The notes under the pieces are model-generated. The model did not search any database. It saw only the letters and a program-made list of their open reading frames with translations, and was not told where the DNA came from. This document shows positions 1 to 9,172 of a stretch of 64,000 bases of DNA, piece after piece (position 1 is the first letter of the stretch; each line of letters begins with the position of its first letter). This DNA comes from Bacteroides sp. (GTDB lineage Bacteria; Bacteroidota; Bacteroidia; Bacteroidales; Bacteroidaceae), in NCBI GenBank assembly GCA_015060765.1, contig SUXW01000015.1:1-64000 (forward strand). Direction: 5' to 3'. A program made the position numbers and the translations under genes.

Positions 1-36
1 AGGTTTGACGGAGTAAAGTAAGCACTTTTATCCCAT

Positions 37-77
37 TCAGTAGAGCAAGGGAGGGAATTTTCCTCTCTGCTTACTGA
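37..77 (+). terminator. hairpin at window edge, possible terminator of an upstream gene
   Basis: TCAGTA (37-42) and TACTGA (72-77) pair at the base of an imperfect stem that closes over a GGGAATTTTCC apex. In frame 1 the first 18 bases read as six sense codons followed by TAA at 19-21, so this could be the end of a plus-strand gene whose body lies outside the window. There is no clear T-tract, so termination is only a guess. Confidence 0.35.
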
Positions 78-114
78 AATTATCTCAAACCGATAATTCC
101 GTTGCATTTATTAG

Positions 115-146
115 TTGAATTTGCAATTTCTTTGTTGTATATTTGC
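115..146 (+). promoter_or_regulatory. Bacteroidetes-type promoter for the GHL10-like gene
   Basis: A -33 TTG at 115-117 and a -7 TATATTTGC at 138-146 are separated by 20 bp, matching the TTTG/TAnnTTTG pattern of Bacteroidetes sigma factors. The start codon at 172 lies about 25 bases downstream, which rules out the longer reading that would begin inside the promoter. Confidence 0.6.
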
Positions 147-171
147 AAAAAATATACAGAAGACAGACCTC

Positions 172-1656
172 ATGAAGATAAGAACGCTTTTCATTTTTCT
201 TGCCTTGTTGATGGGCATTACTGCGGTAGCTCAATCTCCTAAACGTGAATTCCGTGGCGCGTGGATTCAATGTGTAAATGGGCAATTCCAAGGTATGAGC
301 GCCGATGCTATGAAGAATATGCTTGTGAGTCAACTTGATGTGTTGGAACAAACAGGTATCAATGCGATTATTTTTCAAATACGGGCAGAAGCGGACGCTC
401 TCTATCAGTCGAATTATGAACCATGGAGCCGTTTCTTGACAGGTGTACAGGGGAAAAATCCAGGATGGGATCCTTTGCAATGGATGATTGATGAATGTCA
501 TAAACGGAATATGGAACTTCATGCATGGATTAATCCGTATCGTGCAAAAACCAAAGGGACAGCGGTTCTTTCGCCTCTTCATCCATACAATAAGAATCCG
601 GAACGGTTTGTTACATATGCCGATCAGTTGTATTTCAATCCAGGAATGCCTGAAAATCGTAAATATATTTGTCAGATTGTTCGAGACATTGTAAACCGTT
701 ACGATATTGATGCACTGCATATGGATGACTATTTTTATCCGTATCCTAATCCGGGAGAAGAATTCCCAGACGGTCCCGCTTTTGCCCAATATGGTCGTGG
801 CTATGCAGATAGAGGTGATTGGCGGAGGGATAATGTAAATATTCTGATTAAGGAAATACATGAAACCGTAAGAGAGTGTAAACCATGGGTGAAATTTGGT
901 GTAAGTCCTTTTGGCATTTATCGGAATCAGAAAAATGATGCGAATGGAAGTGCTACTAATGGATTGCAGAATTATGATGATTTGTATGCGGATGTGCTGA
1001 TGTGGGTAAACAATGGTTGGGTAGATTACAATATTCCACAAATATATTGGGAAATAGGTCATAAAGCAGCCGATTACGATACACTCATTCGTTGGTGGGC
1101 AAAACATTCGTCCAATCGTCCGTTATTTATAGGACAGGATGTGATGCGTACGGTTAAGAATGCAGACCTGAAGAATCCTAATGTGCATCAATTGGCAGCC
1201 AAGATGCAATTGCAACGTAGTTTGCCTGGAGTACAAGGTAGTTGCCAGTGGTATGCAGCTGCCGTAGTGGATAATCCGGGTAACTATCGTGTAATGTTGG
1301 AAAAAAACTATCATTCCTATCCGGCTCTTCAACCTATTATGCCCTTTATAGACAGTAAAGCACCGGGTAAAGTTCGTAAACTGAAACCGGTATGGACTGC
1401 TGATGGATATATTTTGTTTTGGACAGCACCCAAGGCTAAAAAAGAAATGGACAAGGCTGTACAGTATGTGGTCTATCGTTTTGCAAAGGGAGAAAAAGTG
1501 AATTTGGACGATGCATCGAAGATTATAGCAATCACTCGTGATACTTTTTATAAGTTGCCTTATGAAGACGGTAAAACCAAGTATCGCTATGTTGTGACTG
1601 CACTTGACCGTTTGCATAATGAGTCGAAGGCGGTAAAGAAAAATGTGAAATTATAA
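172..1656 (+). CDS. GHL10/DUF187-family glycoside hydrolase-like exported protein
   Basis: The product is 494 residues when started at the ATG at 172, which places a signal peptide (MKIRTLFIFLALLMGITAVAQ) at the N-terminus. The sequence EFRGAWIQ, followed by a predicted TIM-barrel with LHAWINPYR and HMDDYFYPY, is typical of the YngK/GHL10 (DUF187) family, whose members resemble family-10-type glycosidases. A C-terminal region from about residue 400 looks like a fibronectin-III-like module. It is probably periplasmic or surface-associated and acts on an unknown glycan; in some bacteria the family is linked to peptidoglycan or exopolysaccharide. The next gene starts 8 bases downstream, suggesting co-transcription. 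The family is clear but the substrate is not. Confidence 0.85.
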   Translation: MKIRTLFIFLALLMGITAVAQSPKREFRGAWIQCVNGQFQGMSADAMKNMLVSQLDVLEQTGINAIIFQIRAEADALYQSNYEPWSRFLTGVQGKNPGWDPLQWMIDECHKRNMELHAWINPYRAKTKGTAVLSPLHPYNKNPERFVTYADQLYFNPGMPENRKYICQIVRDIVNRYDIDALHMDDYFYPYPNPGEEFPDGPAFAQYGRGYADRGDWRRDNVNILIKEIHETVRECKPWVKFGVSPFGIYRNQKNDANGSATNGLQNYDDLYADVLMWVNNGWVDYNIPQIYWEIGHKAADYDTLIRWWAKHSSNRPLFIGQDVMRTVKNADLKNPNVHQLAAKMQLQRSLPGVQGSCQWYAAAVVDNPGNYRVMLEKNYHSYPALQPIMPFIDSKAPGKVRKLKPVWTADGYILFWTAPKAKKEMDKAVQYVVYRFAKGEKVNLDDASKIIAITRDTFYKLPYEDGKTKYRYVVTALDRLHNESKAVKKNVKL

Positions 1657-1664
1657 ACGACTGA

Positions 1665-2795
1665 ATGATGCAAAAAAAAATATCTACCCAATTGTTTTGC
1701 TATGAAGTACCCAATGGGGTGTCTGAATATCATGGCATATTGCGGGTAACAGATGTAAAACTGACTTATAAAGAACAGGTCGACGCATTGTTGGCCGCTT
1801 ATAATGAATTGATGGAGGATAAACTGAAGGGAGCGATAGCTGTATGTAAGCGTTTCTTTTTGAGTGATTCCGCCAATCAGGCTGATTATTTATTGGCATT
1901 GCAGACTGAAAATTCAGATTGTGCTCTTTCGGTGGTGGAGCAAGCTCCTCTCGATGGAACGAAGATTGCTTTGTGGGTGTATTGGCAGAAAGGAGTACAG
2001 ACACGGGCACTTTCTCACGGAATGTTTGAAGTGAGTCATGGAGGGTATCGTCATTTGTGGAGTGCGTTGAATTGTAATCGTGCAACCAATTCCGAATACC
2101 AGACCCGACTTTTGTTGAACGATTATGTGATGCAATTGGCAGAACAAGGATGTCGATTGGCCGATCATTGTATCCGTACTTGGTTCTTTGTGCAAAATGT
2201 GGATGTGAACTATGCAGGTATGGTTAAAGCACGTAATGAAGTATTTGTAACTCAAGGGTTGACTGATAAAACTCATTTTATAGCCAGTACCGGTATTGCC
2301 GGTCGGCATGCCGATCCTAAAGTGCTGGTGTTGATGGATACCTATGCGGTGGACGGACTGCAGGAAGGACAAATTCATTATCTATATGCACCTTCTCATC
2401 TGAATCCTACGTATGAATATGGCGTTAGTTTTGAACGCGGCACATACGTAGACTATGGTGATCGTCGTCAGGTGTTTATTTCGGGTACAGCAAGCATAAA
2501 CAACAAGGGGGAAGTTATGTTTCCCGGTGATGTGCGCAAACAGACGGAACGTATGTGGGAGAATGTGGAGACTTTATTAAAGGAAGCGGATTGTACATAC
2601 GAACATGTTGCTCATTTGATAGTTTATTTGCGTGATATTGCAGATTATACAGTAGTGAAGGAAATGTTTGATACACGTTTCCCTGATAAACCGAAAGTGT
2701 TTTTACTGGCACCGGTTTGTCGCCCAGGATGGCTTGTGGAGATGGAGTGTATGGCAGTAAAAACAATCTGTGACAAGCGTTATGCAGCTTATTAA
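1665..2795 (+). CDS. RidA/YjgF-fold protein, chorismatase-like architecture
   Basis: This 376-residue protein has a C-terminal YjgF/RidA-type domain (about residues 255-375, from DYGDRRQVFISGTASI to the end), preceded by a second region of about 250 residues. Its size and two-part layout recall the FkbO/Hyg5 chorismatase group, which is built from RidA-like folds, but I cannot confirm chorismatase residues by eye. Stand-alone RidA deaminates reactive enamines, and that activity should not be assumed here. No signal peptide is seen, so it is cytosolic. It lies 8 bases after the GHL10-like gene and overlaps the cytochrome assembly gene. Two ATGs in a row (1665, 1668) make the exact start uncertain by one codon. 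Confidence 0.7.
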   Translation: MMQKKISTQLFCYEVPNGVSEYHGILRVTDVKLTYKEQVDALLAAYNELMEDKLKGAIAVCKRFFLSDSANQADYLLALQTENSDCALSVVEQAPLDGTKIALWVYWQKGVQTRALSHGMFEVSHGGYRHLWSALNCNRATNSEYQTRLLLNDYVMQLAEQGCRLADHCIRTWFFVQNVDVNYAGMVKARNEVFVTQGLTDKTHFIASTGIAGRHADPKVLVLMDTYAVDGLQEGQIHYLYAPSHLNPTYEYGVSFERGTYVDYGDRRQVFISGTASINNKGEVMFPGDVRKQTERMWENVETLLKEADCTYEHVAHLIVYLRDIADYTVVKEMFDTRFPDKPKVFLLAPVCRPGWLVEMECMAVKTICDKRYAAY

Positions 2796-3936
2796 GCGCA
2801 TTATTCTGTTTGTATATGTGGTGATGTTGTTGGTGTTGGCAGCCGCTACATTCATCGAATATTTTCATGGTACGAGTGCCGCAGCTTGTATTTATCATCA
2901 TGTCTTCTTTATAGCCGGATGGGGTATATTGGCTTTATTGACTTTGTGGATACTCTACAGATTACGAATGTGGAAACGAATGTCGGTTTTTCTGCTTCAT
3001 TCTTCCTTTGTAGTTATTTTAGCTGGTGCCCTGATTACGTTTCTTACAGGTACGACGGGGGATATTCATTTGCGTATAGGAACATCAACCTTCCAATTTG
3101 TGGAGCATGAGACCAATTTGGTCCAAACTTTGCCCTTTAGGGTGGAACTTGATACATTCCGAGTAGAACATTATCTGGATACAGAGATACCTTCAGATTA
3201 TGTTAGCAGTGTACGTTGTACTTCTTTTGCAGATTCTTCCTCTATTCAGACTGATATATCTATGAATAATGTGCTGGATTGGCAGGGTTATCGATTTTAT
3301 CAATCTTCATACGATGATGATTGGGGTGGAAGTTGGTTAGGAGTAAACTATGATCCGTGGGGTACAACTGTTACTTATTTGGGTTATCTGATATTAGGAA
3401 TATCCATGATGGCATTCATGTTCAAAAAACGGAATGTCGTATACATATTGTTATTAGGGATAACATTGTTGATTGCCTATCTGTATCAAATGGATGCTCA
3501 AAAAAGTCCTTTGTTACCCGTATTGTCATCCCCTTTATTGGGAGTGCATGTTTCGTTTATTATGGTGGCATATACTCTTTTAGGCATAATCAGTTTGAAT
3601 GGTGTCATAGGATTGTTCCTTTCCCGTAAAGAGGAGAAGTTGATGACAATCAGCCGTTTCCTGCTATACCCTGCAGTTGTTTTTTTAGGAATTGGTATTT
3701 TTGTAGGAGCAGTGTGGGCAAGCATTTCTTGGGGACGCTATTGGGCATGGGATCCTAAGGAAGTGTGGGCACTTATTACTTTCATGGTATATGGACTGAC
3801 CTTTCATTCAAAAAGTTTTCCTCCTTTTAGCCGTCCTCGTTTTTTTCATATTTATATGATTGCAGCTATTCTTACAGTTGTGATGACTTATTTGGGAGTC
3901 AATCACTTGTTGGGAGGTATGCACAGTTATGGCTAA
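2782..3936 (+). CDS. cytochrome c biogenesis protein, ResB-like plus CcsA/ResC-type
   Basis: This polytopic membrane protein of about 384 residues has N-terminal TM segments and a periplasmic stretch resembling a shortened ResB, then a C-terminal CcsA/CcmC-type half. The tryptophan-rich haem-handling motif WGRYWAWDPKEVWA is intact at about residues 315-328 and is diagnostic for the haem-handling family. The protein would deliver haem for attachment to periplasmic c-type cytochromes (system II). The ATG at 2782 is preferred to a GTG at 2770; either overlaps the previous gene. The gene ends by overlapping the convergent chromate-transporter stop by a few bases. No cytochrome gene such as nrfA is adjacent in this window. 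Confidence 0.85.
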   Translation: MQLIKRIILFVYVVMLLVLAAATFIEYFHGTSAAACIYHHVFFIAGWGILALLTLWILYRLRMWKRMSVFLLHSSFVVILAGALITFLTGTTGDIHLRIGTSTFQFVEHETNLVQTLPFRVELDTFRVEHYLDTEIPSDYVSSVRCTSFADSSSIQTDISMNNVLDWQGYRFYQSSYDDDWGGSWLGVNYDPWGTTVTYLGYLILGISMMAFMFKKRNVVYILLLGITLLIAYLYQMDAQKSPLLPVLSSPLLGVHVSFIMVAYTLLGIISLNGVIGLFLSRKEEKLMTISRFLLYPAVVFLGIGIFVGAVWASISWGRYWAWDPKEVWALITFMVYGLTFHSKSFPPFSRPRFFHIYMIAAILTVVMTYLGVNHLLGGMHSYG

Positions 3937-4505
3937 TATAGCACATATCCTGCTGCTCCACAGAGTGAAATCATGACTATCGGACTAATTTTGTATTTTC
4001 GTGTACCGATGAAAGCAATTAGGAATAATACGATACTGACGATAAATTGGTATAAATCTGTCTTATAATTTCCAAAGTTTTCAGTTGTCATCAGCACCAA
4101 GGCTGCTGCCGCCAAGAGACCTACTACAGCAGGGCGAAGACCTTTGAATACGGATTCCACTAAAGGATGTTTTTGGTATTTTAAAAAGAATTTGCTGATG
4201 GCTATCATTAATATGAAGGAGGGAAGTACTACCGCTAATGTGGATGTAACGGAGCCTAATATGGCCCATGTTTGACTATATCCTGCATTTATCGCAGCTG
4301 TATATCCTACGTATGTGGCTGAATTGATGCCGATAGGTCCGGGAGTCATCTGGCTGATAGCTACTATATCGGTAAACTCGCTGGCTGAAATCCATCCATA
4401 TCGAGTAACCACTTCACCTTGAATCATGGATAGCATGGCATAACCACCTCCGAAACCGAAGAGGCCTATTTGAAAAAAAGTGAGAAAGAGTTCTATAAAG
4501 AGCAT
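3933..4505 (-). CDS. chromate transporter family protein, half-size (second of pair)
   Basis: This is a 190-residue membrane protein with the CHR-domain start LFGFGGGYAMLSMIQGEVV and the ISQMTPGPIGINSATYVGY motif. It is one half of the bidomain ChrA transporter; short CHR proteins usually occur as adjacent pairs, and the partner lies 11 bases upstream. Family members export chromate, but in many anaerobes the natural substrate is unknown. It is the last gene of a minus-strand unit that begins with the hybrid sensor kinase at 9045. Confidence 0.88.
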   Translation of the reverse strand: MLFIELFLTFFQIGLFGFGGGYAMLSMIQGEVVTRYGWISASEFTDIVAISQMTPGPIGINSATYVGYTAAINAGYSQTWAILGSVTSTLAVVLPSFILMIAISKFFLKYQKHPLVESVFKGLRPAVVGLLAAAALVLMTTENFGNYKTDLYQFIVSIVLFLIAFIGTRKYKISPIVMISLCGAAGYVLY

Positions 4506-4516
4506 ATATAATTTGT

Positions 4517-5068
4517 TTAATGGATACGATTATTTTTATTTTTTATTTTCCCATAAATGAATCCACCAATACCTGCTATAGCAATGATGTATACAGGTGA
4601 TACCCCCATTAACCAAATCAATAATGCGGATATGATGGGAATCCATACATTGTATTTGTTTATTTTGGCCGATTTAGCTAAAGTGAATGTTGGGGCGGCA
4701 ATCAAAGCGACAACAGCTGGACGGATTCCTTTGAATATATTTTCTACCGCTTCGTATTCTTTGAAACGTTGAAAGAACAAAGCTATACCCAAAATGATGA
4801 GAAAAGAGGGGAGGATAGCTCCTAATGCCAAAGCCAAAGCTCCTGGAAACTTTTTCAGTTTGTATCCTATGAAGATGGAGATGTTGACGGCAAATACCCC
4901 GGGTACGGATTGTGATACAGCCAAAAGATCAATAAAATCTTCTTGTATAAGCCATTTTTTCTTATTGACCACTTCTTCTTCAATGAGAGGAACCATGGCA
5001 TATCCTCCTCCGATGGTGAATAATCCTATTTTGAAGAAGGTGCAGAATGCTTCTATATAAAAATTCAT
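4517..5068 (-). CDS. chromate transporter family protein, half-size (first of pair)
   Basis: This 183-residue CHR-domain membrane protein has FTIGGGYAMVPLIEEEVV near the N-terminus and the LLAVSQSVPGVFAVNISIFIGYK motif. It is homologous to, but clearly diverged from, the next half-size protein, so the two probably fold in opposite membrane orientations and form a heterodimer. Its start codon overlaps the stop of the hybrid two-component sensor by 4 bases, implying translational coupling to that regulator. Confidence 0.88.
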   Translation of the reverse strand: MNFYIEAFCTFFKIGLFTIGGGYAMVPLIEEEVVNKKKWLIQEDFIDLLAVSQSVPGVFAVNISIFIGYKLKKFPGALALALGAILPSFLIILGIALFFQRFKEYEAVENIFKGIRPAVVALIAAPTFTLAKSAKINKYNVWIPIISALLIWLMGVSPVYIIAIAGIGGFIYGKIKNKNNRIH

Positions 5069-8000
5069 TTCTTTTCTTGTTTCATGTAGGCACTGGGCGT
5101 TATACCATAGTGCTTCTTGAATATGTCTGTAAAATATTTAGGATCGCCAAAACCTAACATGTCTGATATTTCGGCAATGGTGTATTTTTTGCTTTTCAAT
5201 AGTAAAGTAGCTTCGGTCAATCGTACCTGACGTATAAATTCACTGGGTGAATGGCCGGTCAATGCTTTGATTTTGTTGTATAAGCTACTTCTACTCATGT
5301 GTAATTTTCCACATAGGGTATCTACATTGAATTCATTATCGAGGTGACTCTTGATTAATTCCGTCACTTTGATGAGGAATTCTTGGTCAAGGTCGATCCC
5401 AGGAATTTCTTTTTGTATAGTTTCATCCATGTGGTAGTTTAGTTGCGCAAACTGTTGGCGGACTAATTCTTTGTTGGCAAGCACATTGTCGATACTTGCT
5501 TTTAAAATCTCGATGTCGAATGGTTTGGCAATATAGTTGTCGGCTTGGATTTTCAACCCGTGGATGATACTGTCCTTGTCGTTTAGTGCAGTTAGTAGAA
5601 TGATAGGTATATGACTGGTTTCTACGTTGCTTTTCAGTACACGACATAGCTCATCTCCTCGCATAACGGGCATCATGATGTCTGATAAAATCAGGTCTGG
5701 ATGTTTCTCACGAACAAGGTCGATGGCTTCTTGTCCATTGCTTGCTTCCGTTATGTTATAATATTGTGAAAGACTTTGGTATAGAAATTGACGCAAATCA
5801 CTGTTGTCTTCCACTATCAGTAAATTGATGTTGTTTGGATTGTCTGTATGTCGGCGAATACTAGAAGCCGATTGTTTGAATGAACTCTCCTGAATAACTG
5901 GAAGTTCTTGCGTGTTTCCTTCAAAAATATTCTCTTGGTGTCTGTATCTTTTGTGATCGATTGGGAAACGCAATCTGAAGGTGGTTCCTACATTTTCTTT
6001 ACTGGAAACATTGATTTTTCCTAAATGACGTTTGACTAATTTGTATGTTTGTAGCATACCGATACCAGTACCGGTTATTTGGAGGTTTACTGCGTTGTCG
6101 CCGCGGAATAGATGCTTGAACATCTTTTTTTGGTCGGCAGAGGAAATACCAATGCCTGTATCACTTATTTTTAGGAACCAATGAGTTCTGTTATGGTTGA
6201 TTCTGATCTTGATTTCCCCTCCATTGGGAGTATACTTCAAAGCATTGCTAATCAAATTGTGGATAATGGAGTCAAGTTTGTTATGGTCTATCCATACTTC
6301 TAGTTTATCAATGTTCCTTTCCAATGTCATACAAATTTCTTTCTTTTCTGCATAAGGCTTGAACTGTTCCAAAAGCCCTTCGATGTATGAATTGATATTG
6401 TAGCGGCTGACGTTAATTTCAAAAGTATATAGTTCTTCTTTTTGGAAGTCAATCAGTCGGGTAGCAAGTTCAGACATTTTATCCGTACTCCGTATGGCCA
6501 TTTGTAAATTGGCTTCACCTTGTTCACTCAATTTTTCGTTTCTGCTGATATCACTCAACGGAGCTTTGATAAGCGTCAACGGAGTGCGGATGTCGTGTGC
6601 TGTAGCAATAAAGAACTGAATCTTTTCTTTGGATAGATTGCTATCTCTTCTCATCCAAATGAAACGTATGATAGCAAAGATGATGAGGCAAACTATTGTA
6701 ATGTAAAGCATGAGGGCCCAAATACTTTTACTGAATGGAGGATTAATAGTGATTTGGATAGCTCGTTCTTCAAGCGTATGCCCATCATCCAAAAGAATGG
6801 CCCGTATTCGTAAAGTGTAGTTGCCGGGATTGATATTAGTATATCTGATTAGATTGTTCTTGCTAGGTTTGGTCCATTCGTCGTAAAAGCCTTCTAATTT
6901 CCATGAATATAATATGCGGGATGGACAATCGTAGTTTATGGAAGAAACATTCAAAGAAAATATATTCTGATCATGGGAAAGAGTAATTTTTTCTGTCTCA
7001 TCTATGATTTTCTTTAATGGCGAATTGTCTTGGTTAGGCAGAACTTTCTGGTAATGAATATTGAAATCTGTAAAAACCATTTTAGAATCGAAAATGCGTG
7101 GAAGTTCGATGGAGTCTCTTAAGATAACTGCCCCGCTTCCACTACCGAAAATGGTGACTCCATTTTTAGTTCGGATTCCGGATGCAGTATTGAACTTGGT
7201 GGCAAATAACCCTTGTTCTTCTGTCCAGTTTAAAAAGATCTCTTCTTTTAAATTGAAGCAGACCAGTTCGTTTTCTGTACTAATTATTAATTCGTCTTTG
7301 TTATTGCCTGGAAGTATACAATATATGTTGTTGCATATGAGTGCTGAATTGGAGGTTTGGAAATTTTTCAGTTCTTGGGTCTGGTTATTGTAAATCCACA
7401 ATCCGTTGCCACTGGTTCCGATGTAGGTTGTATTGTTCCCTTCTTGATAAATGGTATTGATGTTGCTGATTTCGGGAGAAAGATTGGAATGTAATATTTT
7501 TTTTTGTTTCTTGTCGAATGTATATAGTCCGTTAGTTGTACCTATCCACAACTCGTCCTTATTCTTGGATGTGATATATGTGATAGGGTATTCCATGGGG
7601 TAATGCTCTAAAGCATAGGTAATAGGGTGTAGACGCTTCAAGTTGTAATATCCACCGGCCCAGATATAGTTTTCTTCATCCCGGTAGATGCTACGAATGT
7701 ATTTGTCAGGTCGAATATGCGTATAACCTAAAGTTTGTGGAGAGATGTAATGGGGAATCATGTCTTTTTTGTCTATGCGGTACAACCCCGATGAATAACC
7801 ACCCACAAGAATCGTACCAGGTGTAGCTTCGCATAAGGATATATATACATAATTTTGTCTTTTAGTATCATTCTGGTAGCTTGAAAGTAGGCTACTCCAT
7901 TTTTTTGTTTTCGAGTGATAACAACATACTCCGTTGCTTGTTGCAAACCAAATATCTCCGTCGGAATCTTCAAGGACGTATGTAATTTGGTTGTTGACTA

Positions 8001-9045
8001 ATGAATTGGGATTTTCTTGGGAATGCTTCAAAAATTCGTAGCTGGGATATTTGTTGGAACATACCGTGATACTGATGGGATATATTGCCATCCAAAGTCT
8101 GTTTTCTTCATCCTCATAAATATCTTTGATGATGTCTCCATTCATTTTGTTGGAATAATGATGGTTGGTAGAAAGCAGTTGGGTCAGTTCTTTGGTGACT
8201 ATGTTTAGTTTGTAGACACCATTACCATCTGTAGCCAGCAGAAGTTCCTTTTCTGACTTATGGTATGGGATGACGGCGTTGATATTTACGTCATCCATAT
8301 TCCCAATGTTTTCTATCGTTTGCTTTTGGGGATTGTATAGGTAGAATCCATCCATTAATGTTCCGATAAGCAGTGTTTGGGTTGGCGAATGGAAATATAA
8401 ATGATGTACTACATGAAAATTCTCAAGCAAGGAATCGCGTCGTGCTTCTAAAATGTTCCCTTTTAATGTTGCTTTGTAGATGTTACGAGTCGTTCCTATA
8501 TAATAATGTATATCGTCAATCTGTGATATGCAGGTTATTTCTTCTTTGATGGAACTGTCTAAATGGTAGAATTTTTTGCTCTTTGTTTCATAAATATATT
8601 GGACAGTTTTGGTACAGAGCCATATTTTGTCATTTTTATCCAGCTTGGTAAAAGTTAGTGGAAGTCGTTTGTCACTTGGTACCGCTTCAGAAAATTTAAA
8701 TGCCAAATCATATTGGTCTTTTAGAGAATTATAATGGAAAATGCGTCCGTCTTTACCTAATACCCACATATCTCCTTTGTTGTCGGTCGCCAAAACGTTT
8801 AAATTGGGAAATTGTTGGATAATCTTGTCTCCATCCTGTAACTTATAGTGTACATATTGTTTGCCGTTGTATTTATCCACTCCTTCGTGAGTAAGGAACC
8901 ACATGTATCCTTTTTTATCTTTTTCTATAGATAGGACACGCCGGCTGCTCAATCCGTTTTGAGTATCCAAATATTTGAACATTTGGGCGGGGCCGTGGAT
9001 GGTCACTAATAGCGTGGCACATAATAGGACGAGAATTCTTCTCAT
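5065..9045 (-). CDS. hybrid two-component system sensor kinase/response regulator (HTCS)
   Basis: This 1326-residue one-protein signalling system has, in order: a signal peptide (1-20); a periplasmic two-component propeller with many repeats (about 20-680); a Y_Y_Y domain (about 685-750); a TM segment (about 772-797); a HisKA domain with the phosphorylated His near 816 (AHDIRTPLTLIK); a HATPase with NLISNALKYTPNGG, DTGIGIS and GTGIGM (about 920-1010); a receiver domain with the phospho-Asp in LILSDIMMPV (about 1120); and a C-terminal AraC-type DNA-binding domain (about 1220-1326). In Bacteroides such proteins usually sense a glycan breakdown product and activate a polysaccharide-utilisation locus. 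Here no SusC/SusD pair is adjacent. Instead the gene overlaps a chromate-transporter pair by 4 bases. Confidence 0.95.
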   Translation of the reverse strand: MRRILVLLCATLLVTIHGPAQMFKYLDTQNGLSSRRVLSIEKDKKGYMWFLTHEGVDKYNGKQYVHYKLQDGDKIIQQFPNLNVLATDNKGDMWVLGKDGRIFHYNSLKDQYDLAFKFSEAVPSDKRLPLTFTKLDKNDKIWLCTKTVQYIYETKSKKFYHLDSSIKEEITCISQIDDIHYYIGTTRNIYKATLKGNILEARRDSLLENFHVVHHLYFHSPTQTLLIGTLMDGFYLYNPQKQTIENIGNMDDVNINAVIPYHKSEKELLLATDGNGVYKLNIVTKELTQLLSTNHHYSNKMNGDIIKDIYEDEENRLWMAIYPISITVCSNKYPSYEFLKHSQENPNSLVNNQITYVLEDSDGDIWFATSNGVCCYHSKTKKWSSLLSSYQNDTKRQNYVYISLCEATPGTILVGGYSSGLYRIDKKDMIPHYISPQTLGYTHIRPDKYIRSIYRDEENYIWAGGYYNLKRLHPITYALEHYPMEYPITYITSKNKDELWIGTTNGLYTFDKKQKKILHSNLSPEISNINTIYQEGNNTTYIGTSGNGLWIYNNQTQELKNFQTSNSALICNNIYCILPGNNKDELIISTENELVCFNLKEEIFLNWTEEQGLFATKFNTASGIRTKNGVTIFGSGSGAVILRDSIELPRIFDSKMVFTDFNIHYQKVLPNQDNSPLKKIIDETEKITLSHDQNIFSLNVSSINYDCPSRILYSWKLEGFYDEWTKPSKNNLIRYTNINPGNYTLRIRAILLDDGHTLEERAIQITINPPFSKSIWALMLYITIVCLIIFAIIRFIWMRRDSNLSKEKIQFFIATAHDIRTPLTLIKAPLSDISRNEKLSEQGEANLQMAIRSTDKMSELATRLIDFQKEELYTFEINVSRYNINSYIEGLLEQFKPYAEKKEICMTLERNIDKLEVWIDHNKLDSIIHNLISNALKYTPNGGEIKIRINHNRTHWFLKISDTGIGISSADQKKMFKHLFRGDNAVNLQITGTGIGMLQTYKLVKRHLGKINVSSKENVGTTFRLRFPIDHKRYRHQENIFEGNTQELPVIQESSFKQSASSIRRHTDNPNNINLLIVEDNSDLRQFLYQSLSQYYNITEASNGQEAIDLVREKHPDLILSDIMMPVMRGDELCRVLKSNVETSHIPIILLTALNDKDSIIHGLKIQADNYIAKPFDIEILKASIDNVLANKELVRQQFAQLNYHMDETIQKEIPGIDLDQEFLIKVTELIKSHLDNEFNVDTLCGKLHMSRSSLYNKIKALTGHSPSEFIRQVRLTEATLLLKSKKYTIAEISDMLGFGDPKYFTDIFKKHYGITPSAYMKQEKK

Positions 9046-9111
9046 GGTCTATTGAATCATTTAGTTGCAAAAATGAAAAAAAAACATAAGAGTTCCAAAC
9101 ATATAACAAAT

Positions 9112-9147
9112 AAAATAGCGGCATATCTTTCAATATGCCGCTATTTT
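9112..9147 (-). terminator. terminator of purL
   Basis: A perfect 15-bp inverted repeat (9112-9126 with 9133-9147, containing AGCGGCATAT) encloses a 6-base loop. It lies 25 bases beyond the purL stop codon, between purL and the start of the HTCS gene, and is followed on the minus strand by a T-rich stretch. Confidence 0.8.
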
Positions 9148-9172
9148 TAGTTTTTTATAACAAAAATGAACT

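Noticed and set aside
85-1107. 340-residue minus-strand ORF
   Set aside because: It lies antisense to the clearly coding GHL10-like gene and its composition (Ile, His, Cys-rich) is that of a shadow frame.
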